64,000 nucleotides of DNA, taken from Sequoia sempervirens. Taxonomy: Eukaryota; Streptophyta; Pinopsida; Cupressales; Cupressaceae. The position numbers were made by a program, and so were the translations under genes. The notes under the pieces are model-generated. The model did no database searches. It was not told the origin of the DNA and saw only the letters and a list, made by a program, of their open reading frames with translations. Positions 1-12,550 of the stretch are shown here, in pieces; the stretch's first letter is position 1, and each line of letters starts with the position of its first letter. The stretch lies in NCBI GenBank assembly GCA_007258455.2, contig VDFB02254849.1:1-64000 (forward strand). The letters run 5' to 3'.

Positions 1-3000
1 CAAGAAATCATTAAGATGATAAGATAGAATGTTCAAGGGCTAAACGCCCCCAACAAATCCCATCTTCTTTAGAAACTAATAGAATTAGACACTTCAAATG
101 TTGTTATTCTTTAGGAAACCAAGGTCAAGGGTGCTTTTTTGGAAGACATGTTGAAAAGAATTTGGAGAAAGGGAATGGGGTAACGATGTACACAATAGAT
201 ACCAAGAGGATTGGCAATTGTTTGGGATGGCAAGGTAGTGGGGGACGTTTTTTCCAATTCCCAAAATCACATGCATGTTATAAGGACATTCCAATCTAAT
301 TTGTTTTGGTCAATGTCCAATGTCTACGAGACCAGTTTTGAATCAAAAAGTCAAGGGTTGTGAAATAGAATTTATTTAGAGAGTATTGTTGGTTGATTGT
401 AGGCAATTTCAATGTCATTCTTGGTCCAAAAGATAGTGCATGTTATAATGAAGGACATTCAAATCTAATTTGTCTTGGTCAATGTCCAATGTCTACAACC
501 CCAATTTTGAATCGGAATGTCAAGGTTTGTGAAATGGAATTTATTTAGAGAGTATTGTTGGTTGATTGTAAGCAATTTCAATGTGATTCTTGGTCCAAAA
601 GATAATTAAGGACTTTCAAATCTAATTTGTCTTGGTCAATGTCCAATGTCTATAGGCCCAATTTTGAATTGGAAAGTCAAGGGTTGTGAAATGGAATTTA
701 TTTAGAGAGTATTGTTGGTTGATTGTAGGCAATTTCAATGTCATTCTCGGTCCAAAAGATAAGATGGATGGTTCTAGGATGTTTGCAATGGACTCTCCCT
801 CCTTAAAATATTTTGGCAAGGACTTATCTTAGTTGGCATTCCGATAAAGGTTGGTTCACTTGGAGAAATAAACAAACTAGGAAAGATGGAATTTTGAGTT
901 GTTTGAACAAATTTATGGTCAACTTAGAGTGCATGTTGGATTAGATTGATTTTGAAGCTAAAGTTATTAATTTAAACAGCTCAAACCACTAGCCTATTGA
1001 GGTGACAGAAAAGAAAGCATGAGGTTGCCCTTTCAAAATGGATTTTTTCTAGTTTGAAAGAGAGGACTTTCCTAAAGCCCTAAGGAGATGGTGGGGAGTG
1101 GAAGTAAAAGGTTGCAGCAAATTTAGACTTCAAAAAAAGCTAAGTGAGGTTAAAAGAAGAGGCAAGGGGAATGGAATAAGAAGATGGTAGGGAACATTTT
1201 CACAAAAAACCTTCAATGGGAGCAAGGCTATAGAAGATAGAGAAGATAATTGCATAGAATGATTTGACTTCTAAGAATAGATATCAAATTGATTAGTGTA
1301 TGACTAATCTCAATACCTTTCTTTAGGACAAGAAGAAATTTTTTGGCAACAAAAGTCAAGAGTGAATTGGTTGATGACTAAAGACCAAAATACTAAATTC
1401 TTCCATCTTTCCACCAACATAAGGAGACAACAAAATAAGATTAGTAGTATCCAACTCCCTTCCAATTTAGTGATTAGATCTTGATTTGTTTTAGGATCTT
1501 CAAGCTTCTCCTCCTAATGACTCAAAAGCCCAAGAGTTGAGACAATGTTCAGAAATATACCTTCATTGGTGACCAAAAACCAAAATCGGTGAAAATGCAA
1601 AGCTAATGAAACCTTTCATGCATGAAAGATTTGAACAGCAACTTTTTCCTTGGATGCTAAGAAATCCCTCGAGTCAAATGGTTTTCAGGTTGGGTTTTTT
1701 CACAAGTTTTGGAACATTGTAGGGCCAAATGTTTGGGCTGCAACTAAAGAATGCAAGTGCTGGAAATTGATGTTAAAGTAATTGAATTCAACCTTTGTAG
1801 CTCTCATCCCAAAATGAAAGAACCCTAAATTCTTTGATGAAATACAATCAATTGTGTTATGTAACACATTCTACAAAATTATCACCAAGGATATATGGCC
1901 CTCCAACTGAAAATTAGTTTAGATGGCATCACCTCAGAAGAGCAAAGCATGTTGTTGAAAGGTCAACATATTTTGGATGGAATTTTAATTGCTCATGAAA
2001 CCGTTCATTCTATCAAATGTAAGGAAGGAATAATTTTGAAGCTCAATATCAATAAGGCATACGATAAGGTTTCGCGGGATATTTTGGATCAAGTTATGCA
2101 TAGGTTAAGATTTTGCAATGACTGGTGTAGTTGGGTATATAGTTGCATCTCCACTACCTCCTTTTCAGTTTTGATTAATAGGTGTTCCACCAATTTCTTC
2201 CATGCCAAGCATGGTCTCAAATAGGGTGACTTCCTTTCGCCCTTTTTCACTCATTATTTGGCAAGGGCTCTTAAAGTTGAGAATGTGAATGGGAATTTAA
2301 AGGGCTTGCAAGTTTCCACCAGGGAGAGAAATGTCACTCACAATTTGTGGACAGCACCCTATTGTTTGGTGAAGCCAAGGTTGAAGAGGTGAGGGTGACC
2401 AAGCACATGCTTGAGAACTTTGAGAAAGCAACAAGGGAAAGAGTTAATATTGCTAAATATAGGATTTTCTTTCTCAAGGAGTTTTGCATGGAGGGTCTTG
2501 AGATTCAATGAATCCTCAAATTTGAGGTGGACAAATTGCTAAACAAATACATGGGAATGCTCTTCATTGATAAAGGGGCCTTGAAATTGTATTGGAAAAT
2601 AGTGGTTGAAAGGGTTCAAAGTCAATTTAGAACCTAGAAAGGCAAATGATTATTTATGGTGGGTAGGATCACTCTTATCAATTCTTCTCCAACAACAATT
2701 TTGATATTTATGTCAACTTATCAAATTCCTAGCAAAGGGATGGGGGTTTGGGGTTTAGACAATGTAATTGGATGAAAAAGACATTGGGGATGAAGTTGTT
2801 ATTGAGGCTACATGAGAAGGATAAGTTATAGAGTCGCATTTTCCAAGCCAAACACACCCTTAGAGACATTGAGAGTATTCTACATATGGAGGCGGCCCTA
2901 TCACTTGGATCGAGTATTTGGAATTTCCTCAAATCATGTTGCAAATATTTATGGCCAAAAGGAAAAAAAAATAGCTTTTGGGGAGACTATTGGCTTGGGG

Positions 3001-3400
3001 ATTCTACTCTCACCGATAAGGCAAGGGTAGATCACCTAGCCATCCATTTTGAGGATTGCATTGGAGGTCTAGTTAATGATTATCTAGGGAGTGGTTGGAC
3101 TTGGTGCCCCCCTTTGGACTTGGTGCCCCCCTTCGTGGACCATAAGGAAAGATGCTCACAGGTTAAGGATTCTCTCTAATATTGGCCTATTCCTCTATCC
3201 AACGAAGGACTCCTCGGTTCAAGTCTAGGATAAAAGTGGCAATGTTGCCTTCTACCACCTCTTGGGCTTTGGTCTTCGAAAAGAGATTTCCTTGGGACTA
3301 TGATTTATTTGAGCTTAGCTCTTCCAAAGGCCAATACTTTCTTGTGTGTGGTGGCAAATGGTCAAGCCCTCACTTGTGATAGACTCTAGAAGTTGTGCAT
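1..3400 (+). pseudogene. L1-type LINE ORF2 (decayed): endonuclease, RT, C-terminal region
   Basis: This is a relic of a non-LTR retrotransposon ORF2, the protein that nicks target DNA and reverse transcribes the element RNA. The endonuclease begins at about position 14 and reads NVQGLNAPNK followed by L-stop-ETK in place of the usual LQETK. The endonuclease block GNFNVILGPKDK appears near 410-760, and TKGWFTW-like and DRF-like blocks follow to about 1010. RT homology starts near 1784 (VALIP then FDE..SIVLCNTFYKIIT) and continues through GIILKLNINKAYDKVS at 2029-2080 and a degenerate catalytic box FVDSTLLFG near 2343, where the second Asp is Ser. The block GSSIWNFLKSCCKYLW and FWGDYWLG near 2905-3000 and PKANTFLCVVANGQALT near 3325-3370 match the region before the C-terminal zinc knuckle. 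Stops and frameshifts are frequent, so it is not functional. The 5' end may continue outside the window. Confidence 0.85.
284..762 (+). repeat. Threefold tandem duplication inside LINE endonuclease
   Basis: Three direct copies of a segment of about 155 bp start at 284, 453 and 610. Each runs from GGAC(A/T)TTC.AATCTAATTTG to GGTCCAAAAGATA. The unit encodes the endonuclease stretch ending in GNFNVILGPKD, so the domain has been internally triplicated. The copies differ by scattered substitutions, so the duplication is not very recent. Confidence 0.8.
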
Positions 3401-3900
3401 CTGCGACAGCGTTATTTCACCTCCATCTCAAAGGGTATTCAATCATTGCGTCGACCTCACAAATACGTCTTGCTCAAGGAGCACAGGGGTTGGAATCTGG
3501 ATTTGGTATTTTCAGCACTAAGCATTTGCTTTATCACCTGAGCATTCATGTGTATCGAAGACTGAATTATTGTGGAATTTTTGTGTTTGGATTCGGCATT
3601 GTCATTTCCCGGTTACTTCCAGTATTATCAGTAATTGGCTCATTTCAGTTGTTTTTGGTGTTTGGCTACTTGAACTGAGATTGATACTTCGTGATTGCTT
3701 GATCCTTATTCCTGTTCTTCAGTGTGAAATCTCTGATCTGGTAATTTACTGTGTAATAGTTGGTTGCGATCTGCAGTCTAATTGGCAATTTGTGCTACTG
3801 ATTACATCTTCTTAGTCAAGCATCTTAAAACTATTGATCATCAAGCAATAAAGAATTGCTTCTTGCATTAACCATATTGAGGCGATACAAAGTTCTTCAA
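3400..3900. other. Unassigned, LTR-like DNA
   Basis: No gene is recognisable here. Two short overlapping frames are open (3346-3678 and 3570-3815), but neither shows a known motif. The tail around 3815-3870, which includes CATCAAGCAATAAAGAATTG, resembles the polyadenylation end of a plant LTR. This resemblance is an impression, not a demonstrated homology. Confidence 0.25.
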
Positions 3901-5740
3901 TTCACAAAAACAAAGGTACCATCCTAGAATACCGCAGCCTTAAGATGTTGATGTTTTTCCACTGTCTTGCTGATTCCCACCCTCTGATTTTTCGGGCCAC
4001 AGACTCCTCACCTCGCAAAACCCCTGCATAATTAGGCTCTTGTCATATGAAAATGGAGGGAGGTACTCTTCAATAACTTGCCATTTAAAAAGCATAACAC
4101 CATAACATAAATGCTACCTCAACCTTCTCCTTTCACTCATAGACCATAAAAGTTACAAAACGATTGACTGCCCCATAACATGGTTAAAAAAAAATTGTCC
4201 CACTTTATCCAAAAATTACTTTAGTGTAGCATACCCTGTTGCTTCCAGGTTTCCATACACTTATATGTGAGCTAACGTTGACAAACATGATAACATTAAA
4301 ATAAGAAATAAATTGAAGCCCCCAATTGCCAAATTAATTTAAATGCTTTCAGTTTTTTATACATGTTAACAAGGTACATCAATCTCACAGGACATACAGC
4401 ACACAAACACGTAAAGCCAAAACAAAATTAACCAAAACATCCTCACAGGTTTCACCTTGCTTCACTTCTGATTCCCTTGCCCTCTGATTTCAATTAGCCT
4501 CCTTGCCTCCACAAATGCCTACATAAGCATCTGCAAAAACTGAACTCTCTATTAAATAAAATCAACACACTAAGTGCCACCTCCATAGATGCTTATATAA
4601 TCATACCCTGCAATTAATTAAAGTTAATCAATAGTGTGCCACTGCAAATGCTTCCACCCAAAAGCAAGAACCGTTGGATTTCATACAGACTCCTGGCTTC
4701 ACAAATGCCTACATAATAATAAGCACTCTACAGCAGACGCTTCTACCCTGCACTAAAACCTCGGCTATTTTACATTCTCATACTCATAATCTACATTGAA
4801 TAAAAATAAAATTGTGTAACGTGCTGGTGCAGATGATTCTTCCTTTAAGTAAATACCCTCAAAATAGCAGATGATAAAAATGCTGATATTGTTTTTCCTA
4901 TGGGCATGGGCCACTTAAACTGAAAGGTCATATGCCTAAAGATTGTAAAGCCAAATACTGATATGTTCCAAATTTATTTTAAGAAAAAAAAATCTTCTAA
5001 CAGACGGTTTAGAGTCTAAGGACACTTCCCACAAAATGTTTGCCTATATACAAATTTCGTCTAGCTAAAGATTGTAAGACCAAAAAATGAGATGTTCAAA
5101 ATATTCTTTTAAAAATACAAACTTCTAATTGAAAATTTCCCAATTCACTGTGCATAAAATGTTTTGAATATTTACAAGATCCAGCCATTAACTCCACCTT
5201 AAACACAATCAATTAACCAAACTTGAGTAACAAATGATGCCACGGGAAAGCTTCTCTCAAAAGGCTACTCTATGCTCAGCAAAAATACCTGAGAAGAAAT
5301 AAAGAACAAACTTAACAAGCCTAAAGCAAAAGATGCTTAAAGCATACTTAACAAAGAAATGATAGGCCATCTGAAAGGAGGCTTTGCCCCACAAGCCTCA
5401 TGCATTTTGTAGTGGACCACGTTCTAAGTACCATATTTTCTTCACCACCAATATCAAGTCCAATAGCTAAGTAATCACTAGGTAATTGAGAATAGGCTGA
5501 CATTACTGCGGTGACAAACTGCACTTTAATCTAAGATTATCAGATTTGCAAGAAACTACAAACGCACTAAGTCCATCTTAATCTGTTAACAGAGCATTTA
5601 CCCTACCAAGCACACAAAGATAATTGCAAGCATCACATCAACGTTCTCTAGCTGCCAAGATCATCAGATTTCAAAAAAGAAACTATCACCACATTAAGTC
5701 TACCTTAATTTGTTGACAAATTACGAAAACTAAAGCATAC
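3900..5740. other. Gene-poor stretch, nothing assigned
   Basis: There are no long open frames, no transposon protein motifs and no RNA gene. The phrase CACAAATGCCTACATAA recurs twice (near 4510 and 4698) in otherwise unique-looking AT-rich sequence. It could be intron or 3' flank of the exon-like islands that follow on the minus strand. Confidence 0.3.
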
Positions 5741-5750
5741 CTTTATGTAC

Positions 5751-5864
5751 CTAAAATAGAAGTGTACAAATTTCAGTAAAATTGCACTCCCTATAATGGG
5801 CTGAAAAGGCATCACTAAGTCTAACAACAGGACTTTCAAACTTCAAATAGCGCTCCTGGGCAAT
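5751..5864 (-). other. Exon-like island (candidate exon 3)
   Basis: On the minus strand a pyrimidine-rich stretch ending in TTTCAG at 5865-5870 is followed by an open 38-codon block (IAQERYLKFES, then VVRLSDAFSAHYRE) that ends exactly in TAG next to GTACAT at 5751. The composition looks coding rather than repetitive. I do not recognise the protein. Joined in phase to the preceding island (6019-6122) it would read SKELM then IAQERYLKF. It may be a real small exon, a pseudogene piece, or chance. Confidence 0.25.
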
Positions 5865-5875
5865 CTGAAATGATA

Positions 5876-5898
5876 AAACCCTAAACCCTAAAAACCCT
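5876..5898. promoter_or_regulatory. Telo-box-like AAACCCTAAACCCTA run
   Basis: Two adjacent AAACCCTA units and a third degenerate one occur here. Plant telo-boxes of this form occur near promoters and first introns of housekeeping genes. Here the run lies just upstream (minus strand) of a candidate splice acceptor. It is too short to be an interstitial telomere array. A regulatory role is inference. Confidence 0.25.
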
Positions 5899-6018
5899 AC
5901 ATAAAACCCTTCCCTTCCCTTCACTTTGAAAGAATCTGGAATAGTAAAACCAACCCATGAAATTTTAACAAGTAAACTAAACAAACAAACAAACATGCAA
6001 GCCAGCAGAATTGAATAC

Positions 6019-6122
6019 CATGAGCTCCTTACTCAGAGAAACCGACGGATGCCATTATTCACTCAATCTCCCCATAAATAACCGGGTTCAAGCCCTTTGA
6101 ATGTCCTAAACCCTTGCATGCA
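6019..6122 (-). other. Exon-like island (candidate exon 2)
   Basis: On the minus strand GTTTCAG precedes position 6122, and CTCATG followed by GTATTC ends the block at 6019, giving a 104-nt unit with plausible acceptor and donor sites. All frames from the acceptor meet stops, so it would be untranslated or a pseudogene exon. Only its last 12 codons (WHPSVSLSKELM) stay open into the next island. Confidence 0.2.
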
Positions 6123-6477
6123 CTGAAACAAAATGAGACAACTACTATTACTTTTTTGTGAATCGGTTTATATTTATTTATGGGTTGAACTTCCTCGATG
6201 GTATAGCATATAATGATAGCCAAAGAAAAATATTAAATTACAAAGCACTGCGCCCTGTTCTAAAGCTTAAAGACCGCCTTGTTTCCGATTGGAAATCATG
6301 TTGAAGCCATCTAATGCCATAGCTGCCTGTCAATTCCAGCTAATCTTCAAAAGAAAATTGTATACCACAAAAACCAATTGCACAGGAAATATTAAATTAA
6401 ATACGAACCTCCTAAGCTTGCAGTAATCTTCCTAACAATGACCAGGGCCCTAGGCACATGTAAAACGAAGAATACAT

Positions 6478-6720
6478 TTAACAGCAAAAGTAACCTGCAA
6501 TTCCTCTGCGCGTCACCCCTAAAGATTGCAGGTAATGCTCGTTCCCCAACCCTCCAAACCAGCGCTTATAGAAACTGCATACATTACTACGATGAATACC
6601 AGGTTTAAGAAATTTATAGGTGACATTGAATACCTTTTCAAAAATCGGACGATCAATGTCAAGCGGTGCAAGCATATCGACAATCGTTTTCTCTGCCAGG
6701 TGTCAAACCTAGCGTAGATG
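6478..6720 (-). CDS. Hypothetical protein fragment or first-exon candidate
   Basis: A minus-strand frame is open here and reads HLAEKTIVDMLAPLDIDRPI, followed by FEKVFNVTYKFLKPGIHRSN and a Trp/Gly-rich stretch, then stops at 6478. The internal ATG gives 65 residues. A good donor, GCAG followed by GTTACT, lies at 6495, so the open block could be spliced. The sequence is not low-complexity and does not match a transposon protein I know. I cannot name it. No promoter can be pointed to with confidence, although the region beyond 6840 contains further donor/acceptor-like strings. Confidence 0.25.
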
Positions 6721-7039
6721 CTACTCTAGCTCTGGTCTTGGGGATTCAAACATCATTATCTTCTGGTCCAACGACTTTCTAAACAAATATGGGCAGTTAT
6801 TCCCCAACGGTCTCAGATTCTCGTTATACTGCATTCGGCTGAAACCTATCCTTTACATTGTTTTCCATTCTAGGTAGTTAAGTTTGAAAGTTTACGTTTG
6901 GAGCGTCTCTGCAATTGAAACGATGAGTTTAGAGTGTCTCTGTAATCGCATTCCCATTTACGCGGTTGGAAGTAAACTCACCAGAGACTTTCCTTCAGGG
7001 TGGGATCCCATGGACGGTATTTGGGTGTAGAATTTATAG

Positions 7040-8280
7040 GAATATTTTTAAGAGGGTGTTTTCAAGAAATTTGTAGTGGAATTTAAGTTTAAAAGTTAAA
7101 GTTTCCAAATTAATCTTAATATATTTGTTTTCTATTTCATGGGATCTTTTGCTTCTTTAACATTATAGATCTTGAAGTTTTTTTATGAGACTACAAATTA
7201 AATATAGATAGGGAGTCTCCCATGAGATTACACCTTAAATATAGATAAGGAGTTCCTTGTGAGATTACATCCTTTCCATAAGATTAGGGCATATTTATTT
7301 TTTATTTCATGGGACCTCTTGCTTCTTCAAAATAGATCTTGAAGTTCCTCATGAGACTACAACCTAAATATAGGATTGGTGATCACGTCGCCCACAAAGC
7401 CCCTCAAATATAGGTAGGGAGTCAATAATGTTATTACCTATGTCAACAAGTGTGATGTAATGGCTGAGTATTATCTTTATAATATTATAATAATAGTATT
7501 TATTGGTCAATGAGTCATGACATGTTGAATAATAGTTTGAAATAGCATATTTTTGCAAATTGATAAAAGGCAATTTCATTTAACTAATTAGATTGATGAC
7601 AGTTTATTTTAAATATAAATATTTATTTCAAAATTAAAAAATTGTTTACAAAAACTCACAATAATAATTATAAAAGAAAAATCAACAAATGTTGATAAGA
7701 TATTAAATGATTATATTAAATTAGAATTAAAATTAAAAATATAAAGTTTAATTGTAATATTAGATTATAAAAAATGTTAGAAAATTTAATAATTTGTAAT
7801 AGATTATAAATAGGATATTGAAAGGTGTACAATATTATGCAAAGGAAATTAAAGATTAGAAATATTAGTAATCTTTTATTTCATTATGTTTCTCAAAGTT
7901 AAGAAAATCCATGGTACCAATTACAAATAAATAAATAAAAATTAGCTAATATAAATTTTAAAAAGTAATCTTCTTTAATTTGACAATATTCTAAAATTTA
8001 AAAAAACTAGCAATCACATCTTGGTGTGTAATGGGTACATTGAAGAGGTGTGGAAGGTCAATTTGGAAAAAAATGGTCTATTTTTTTTTTACATTGTGTG
8101 GTACATGAGGTCAATTGATAGTCCACTTAGAAATGATGTTGTTTGTGCAATAAAGGTCTCAATGGAGATGTGGTAGCTTCAAATCAACTATGCATCCATT
8201 AACAAGGATCCAAACACAATTGAAACAAAATCTTTGCATCGGGTGAATAATAAAGCTCCTTTACCAATAGAATCATGTTA
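7040..8280. other. AT-rich spacer, no gene
   Basis: The sequence is strongly AT-rich with many short A/T runs. It includes a direct duplication described separately. No open frame of interest and no transposon motif were seen. Confidence 0.5.
7125..7370. repeat. Direct duplication with ATTTCATGGGA/CTACAA blocks
   Basis: A block running from TATTTCATGGGATCTTTTGC to GAGACTACAA..TAAATATAG (about 7130-7207) recurs at about 7299-7373. A shorter third partial copy (GAGATTACACCTTAAATATAG) lies between them. It is noncoding, and its origin is unknown. Confidence 0.6.
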
Positions 8281-8283
8281 TAT

Positions 8284-8375
8284 GTACAATAGGGAGAGAG
8301 GGAGAGAAAGTGGGGGGTAGATATAGAAAGAGGGAGAGATGGAGGAGGGAAGAGAGAGAGAGAATGGCGAGGATG
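8284..8375 (+). repeat. AG-rich low-complexity tract
   Basis: An imperfect GGGAGAGA/GAGAGAGA tract. The open frames on both strands across it are by-products of the absence of stops in purine-rich sequence. Confidence 0.7.
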
Positions 8376-8639
8376 TGGAAGGGAATGGGGGATCGGGCGG
8401 AAGGAAAAGGATCGGAAAGATATCGGTCAGAAATCTCAGTGAACCGAATAAAGTCAAAACCAGGCGAGACGGATGGTCGAAGGTTTCAACCATCGTAAAG
8501 ACGAAAAATCAATCCAGCCATTGTCGAGAGATCCAGGTCTCCGTCAGGCCTAAAGACTATAATAAGCTTAAATAATTGATGAATAATAAGAAAACATGAT
8601 CTTCTTTATATGAAAGACTAGTAAGGTAACCTTAGTTCA

Positions 8640-8811
8640 AAAAACCATAGGTGAAAGTGGTCCTTGTGTACTATTGGATCCATTGATACAATTGACCAAC
8701 ACTACTTTTGAATGTGTAGGAGTTTCCATTATTTTCCTTTGTTCATTGTCACTAAACACATTTCTTTTCCATAAACTCATAGTATCACCATAGTCAAAGA
8801 AACCCATAAAC
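8640..8811 (-). pseudogene. 5' leader and gag-start fragment of minus-strand LTR element
   Basis: Immediately downstream (minus sense) of the primer-binding site there is an open stretch that includes METPTHSKVVLVNCINGSNS and ends at a stop near 8637. Its first part (about 8769-8817) is repeated nearly exactly at 13832-13880, inside the internal region on the other side of the LTR. It is too short to classify as gag. Confidence 0.45.
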
Positions 8812-8824
8812 AACTCTAATACCA
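8812..8824 (-). other. Primer-binding site (tRNA-Met type)
   Basis: On the minus strand TGGTATTAGAGTT follows the LTR end by two bases. This matches the initiator-tRNA-Met primer site (TGGTATCAGAGC) of plant LTR elements with one or two changes. Confidence 0.7.
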
Positions 8825-8826
8825 CT

Positions 8827-9449
8827 TGTTGGAAACTTGCAATCATTTAAAGACAATTTTGACATATAACCCAAAAGAGAAATCTATGTATTAAGTATTC
8901 AGAATCCACATGCAAGAGAATAGACAACATACCCATGAAAATATGACACAAGATGTACCCTGGGAAAACCCTCAAGAGGGAAAAAAACCCAGCCTCCAAA
9001 AGCATCCATCTCTCATGTATTATTCAACAATAAATATTACAATACATCTTTTGAGTCTCCATGAACTTTCCGTGAAACTCTTTCAACAATCCCGCGTGGG
9101 CGGGGCCTACTGCTTACCACATCTATGCCATGCTAAGCCTCACAAATGTTAACAAGAGCTAACAGCTTCCCATCTAAACAACTACCCATGTGGTTGCTTT
9201 CATAGAAACAAGCTCCCACAAAACCACCAAGTGGTATTACACAAAACCATGTGACTAAAACCATGAGATTACAAAACCATGTCCCCATATTTAATATTGG
9301 GTACTTTATTTATTTATTTTCCCCAATATTAAATAATTGCATTTTTAGCAACTTAACTTATGTCCCAATGTTACATGCAACATAAAGTGGCCCCAAGAAT
9401 AATTACATTAAATACATTATGCAAGGTGGACAACACACCTTTTCTAACA
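8827..9449 (-). repeat. Long terminal repeat (623 bp) of a copia-like element
   Basis: In minus sense the block starts TGTTAGAAAAGG and ends TTCCAACA, which are TG..CA ends with a short terminal inverted repeat. A primer-binding site follows it and a purine-rich AAGTGGGAGAA precedes it (9450-9460). It therefore carries the junction signals of a 3' LTR on one side and a 5' LTR on the other. Contact with an AC-rich noncoding internal region on both sides suggests an element-LTR-element arrangement. Confidence 0.7.
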
Positions 9450-9460
9450 TTCTCCCACTT
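9450..9460 (-). other. Polypurine tract next to LTR
   Basis: Minus-strand AAGTGGGAGAA directly abuts the LTR start, the position expected for the plus-strand primer of an LTR retrotransposon. Confidence 0.65.
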
Positions 9461-12395
9461 GTTGTATACATAAGGTATAAATCCTAGTACATATCAAATC
9501 CAGCATAGCCACATATGCATCATGGAATCAAAGTGCCATCGGCCAAGATACCACCAACAAAGTAAAGTTACCACCGCCATCCCAGGAGATGAATGATTTC
9601 ATCCACTACGTATGCCAATGCACAAGATAGAGGCTTCATCAAAGGAAGCCACACAATCTATCACCATGACGCGGTCTACACCTCGAAAACCAATGTCCCA
9701 AACACATACACTCAATCCAAAGGTAGCAATATGCACTAGTAGTCATCAAGATACACAAACCCATAGCTAAAATAGCACCCACAACAAGTGCCAACACATC
9801 CAACTATTCATACCTCCAAGGTATACAAAACATAGTAAACTCATGCCATTAAAATATACACCCATAAACTGCAATCATAAACTCCATGTGTAAAACCTGT
9901 AAAAAAATGACATACACATCCAAGAGCTCCCACTACATGGGTAATGCAAATCTGAAAAAGATCAAGGCATAGCAAGTCTACCAATAACATCATATAGAAA
10001 GTGTAAACAACATCATGCACTACCAAGAAATTATCCACAATGATATGCAAAACCTGTAAACCACTAACCTATAAGAACAACTCTCATCACAAGTCTCCAA
10101 AGCTCTCCCAAGTTCTCCACACCCAACAAAGAAAAAAGATAAAGGAACCTCCATGTCATCACCCAATAACATAAGTGAAAATACATTACCACAAGCTAGT
10201 GATCACAATAGCTCCAACCAAACCTCAAACCAATGCAATGTGAAACTAAACATCCAAGAAGATAACCAAGACCAAAGAGAGAAACATTGCACATCATATA
10301 CCTATAGAAAATCCTTCTACATACACCTCTAAATTCCAACTATGACAAGTATGATCTCCTCCACAACACCCCAAAAGAAAATCCATAACAACATCAAAAA
10401 AAAAATCCATAACAACACCCAACCATTCAATCACCAAGATCAAGCATAACATATGTATCATGTAATAAACATGGATGTAAGCCTCTCAGAACCAAAGAAG
10501 ATCAAACTAAATCCATTCTCAATGAAGGAAATAATCCTAAAACATCTCCTAAACTCAACATCAATGAATGTAATCACAATGCATAAAGAGATAAACATGA
10601 CAACACTCCTCAAATGAACCCTCCAAAACCATATATCCATAGCTCAAGATCCAAATGCATGAGAAGATAAAGCATAAAACATAAAGCACTTGAAAGTAAC
10701 AATGAGCAATACCTCTCAAGTGAAACTGTTGAGAAGACTAAGAGTGGGGAATGGAAATGCTCCTCCAAGATATCCAAGTCATCATGACTCATCCAAGAAC
10801 ACTCTCCTTATAGGTCCATGTTGAACTCACATCCAACCAAGGTGTAGACTCCTTGGAATTCCTTCAAAAATTTCATCAAGAGTAACCATCTCGACCCATG
10901 TCTATAACCATAAGAGAACTCAAGCCTCACCTATGTCTCCAAGTATCCATGAGTACCTGTAACCCACCAATCCATGCCAAACTCCAAATGCAACATAGCA
11001 CCATCATGAAGTAATCAAGCAAATGATCAATGTACCCAATACCAAGAAAACCAACCAAGATCAAAGTCATATATCCAATCGTGAATTAGGAACATAACCA
11101 TGACATTATGATCTCACACCTCCTCTTAGGAGATCACATACAACAATGCATACATCCTAGTCTCAAGAGAACAAGTACCATGCCAAAACTCTAACACGTG
11201 ATCAAGAGTAAACCATGACATAATACCATAACACCCTAAACCAAGAATCAACATATGTAATCAATATGAATAAAAACATCCCCTGTAAATGAAACCAAAG
11301 ATGCCAATGAACCATCACTGCATAAAATTAGAATCCAAGAGTCCATCCATGACACCAACAATCACTGCAGAAGACCATCCACCATCAAATGGTGAATCCA
11401 CATCACTGCCAACAACTCCCACTAATCTATGATACAGAGTCACACATGGCATCGTGACAGCCATCCTCTCCATGAAGATCATCCAATTATACACACACAA
11501 TTGAACTATTAGTAACATAACAAGTAGAACCAAAATCTCTAAGCCAAGGAGATACCTACAACTGTCAAACCATCATAAACATATCCAACTCCACCAATCC
11601 ATCATTTTCAAAAGCTCCTGGGCACTAAAAAGTGTAATCAAGCATCCATGACATCATGATAACAATCTCCTCATGAAGATCAACCAAATGGCCCTCACAC
11701 AATCAAAGAACTCAAATGTAACAAGAGCTCCCAAAAGGAAAAGTAAAACCATGATCCTTGTACCAAGAAGATACACTACCACAACCATAATCAGGAATTG
11801 ATCCAACACCACCAATAATGCAACTGCATAAACCATCATGACATGAAAAAGTATTGAAAGCATAAGAAACATCAATGACACCATGATCACCACTGAATGT
11901 ACCAACAACTTAACCCAACTATGTCCACATATTTGCATAACATAGTCAACTACATAGGTCTCACATCATGATTGTACTTGGTAATACCATCTCACCTCCT
12001 CAACATGACATCAAAACCAATAAACCAAGTGACTAAACCTTGAGCCACCATAATTGAACATGCATCGACACTTAAATATCAATGGGCAAAAACACCCCGT
12101 GTCCAAGTCATAAATGGAACATGTAAGTATAGATTTCCTACAACATTGCACAACTTGTAGATACAATTGTGTCACCAAAAATTATATACTTTTGAAGAAA
12201 AAGACTATTTTGAAATTAATTTGGTCCTATTTTAGACACCCTTGCAATAATCACCCCTTAAAAACTATATTTATAGGCCCCTAAGACTCACTATTTTGGA
12301 ATTTAAGGCCTATTCCACTCACAAATCATATAAATCCTAACAAGCAACATTCAAATCATTCAAATTCTAGAAAACCCACCTCAAAAACTCTTGGT

Positions 12396-12429
12396 GGGAC
12401 TAAGTCACCTAGGGTGACGACTTAGTCCC
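12396..12429. repeat. Perfect-stem palindrome GGGACTAAGTC/GACTTAGTCCC
   Basis: An inverted repeat with an 11-bp perfect stem and a 12-base centre (ACCTAGGGTGAC). A related palindrome recurs at 13202-13238 and a single arm at 13318-13332. Confidence 0.75.
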
Positions 12430-12537
12430 TTTTGGGGGAATTTTTTAGTTTTGAGTGAGAAAACAACTGACTTAATTCAAATTTCTTATGGATGTCGGCC
12501 TGTGAAGTTAAAATAATGAATAATTAGGTATTAATGC

Positions 12538-12550
12538 CTATAAATATATG
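12538..12550 (+). promoter_or_regulatory. TATA-like element
   Basis: CCTATAAATATATG precedes a pyrimidine/A-rich stretch (CATTTTGTACAACATT) that would suit a transcription start about 30 bases downstream. Its placement fits the U3/R boundary of an LTR, but no transcript evidence is available. Confidence 0.35.

Noticed and set aside
5876..5910. Interstitial telomere-like sequence
   Set aside because: Only two perfect AAACCCTA units are present, so it is not a telomeric array.
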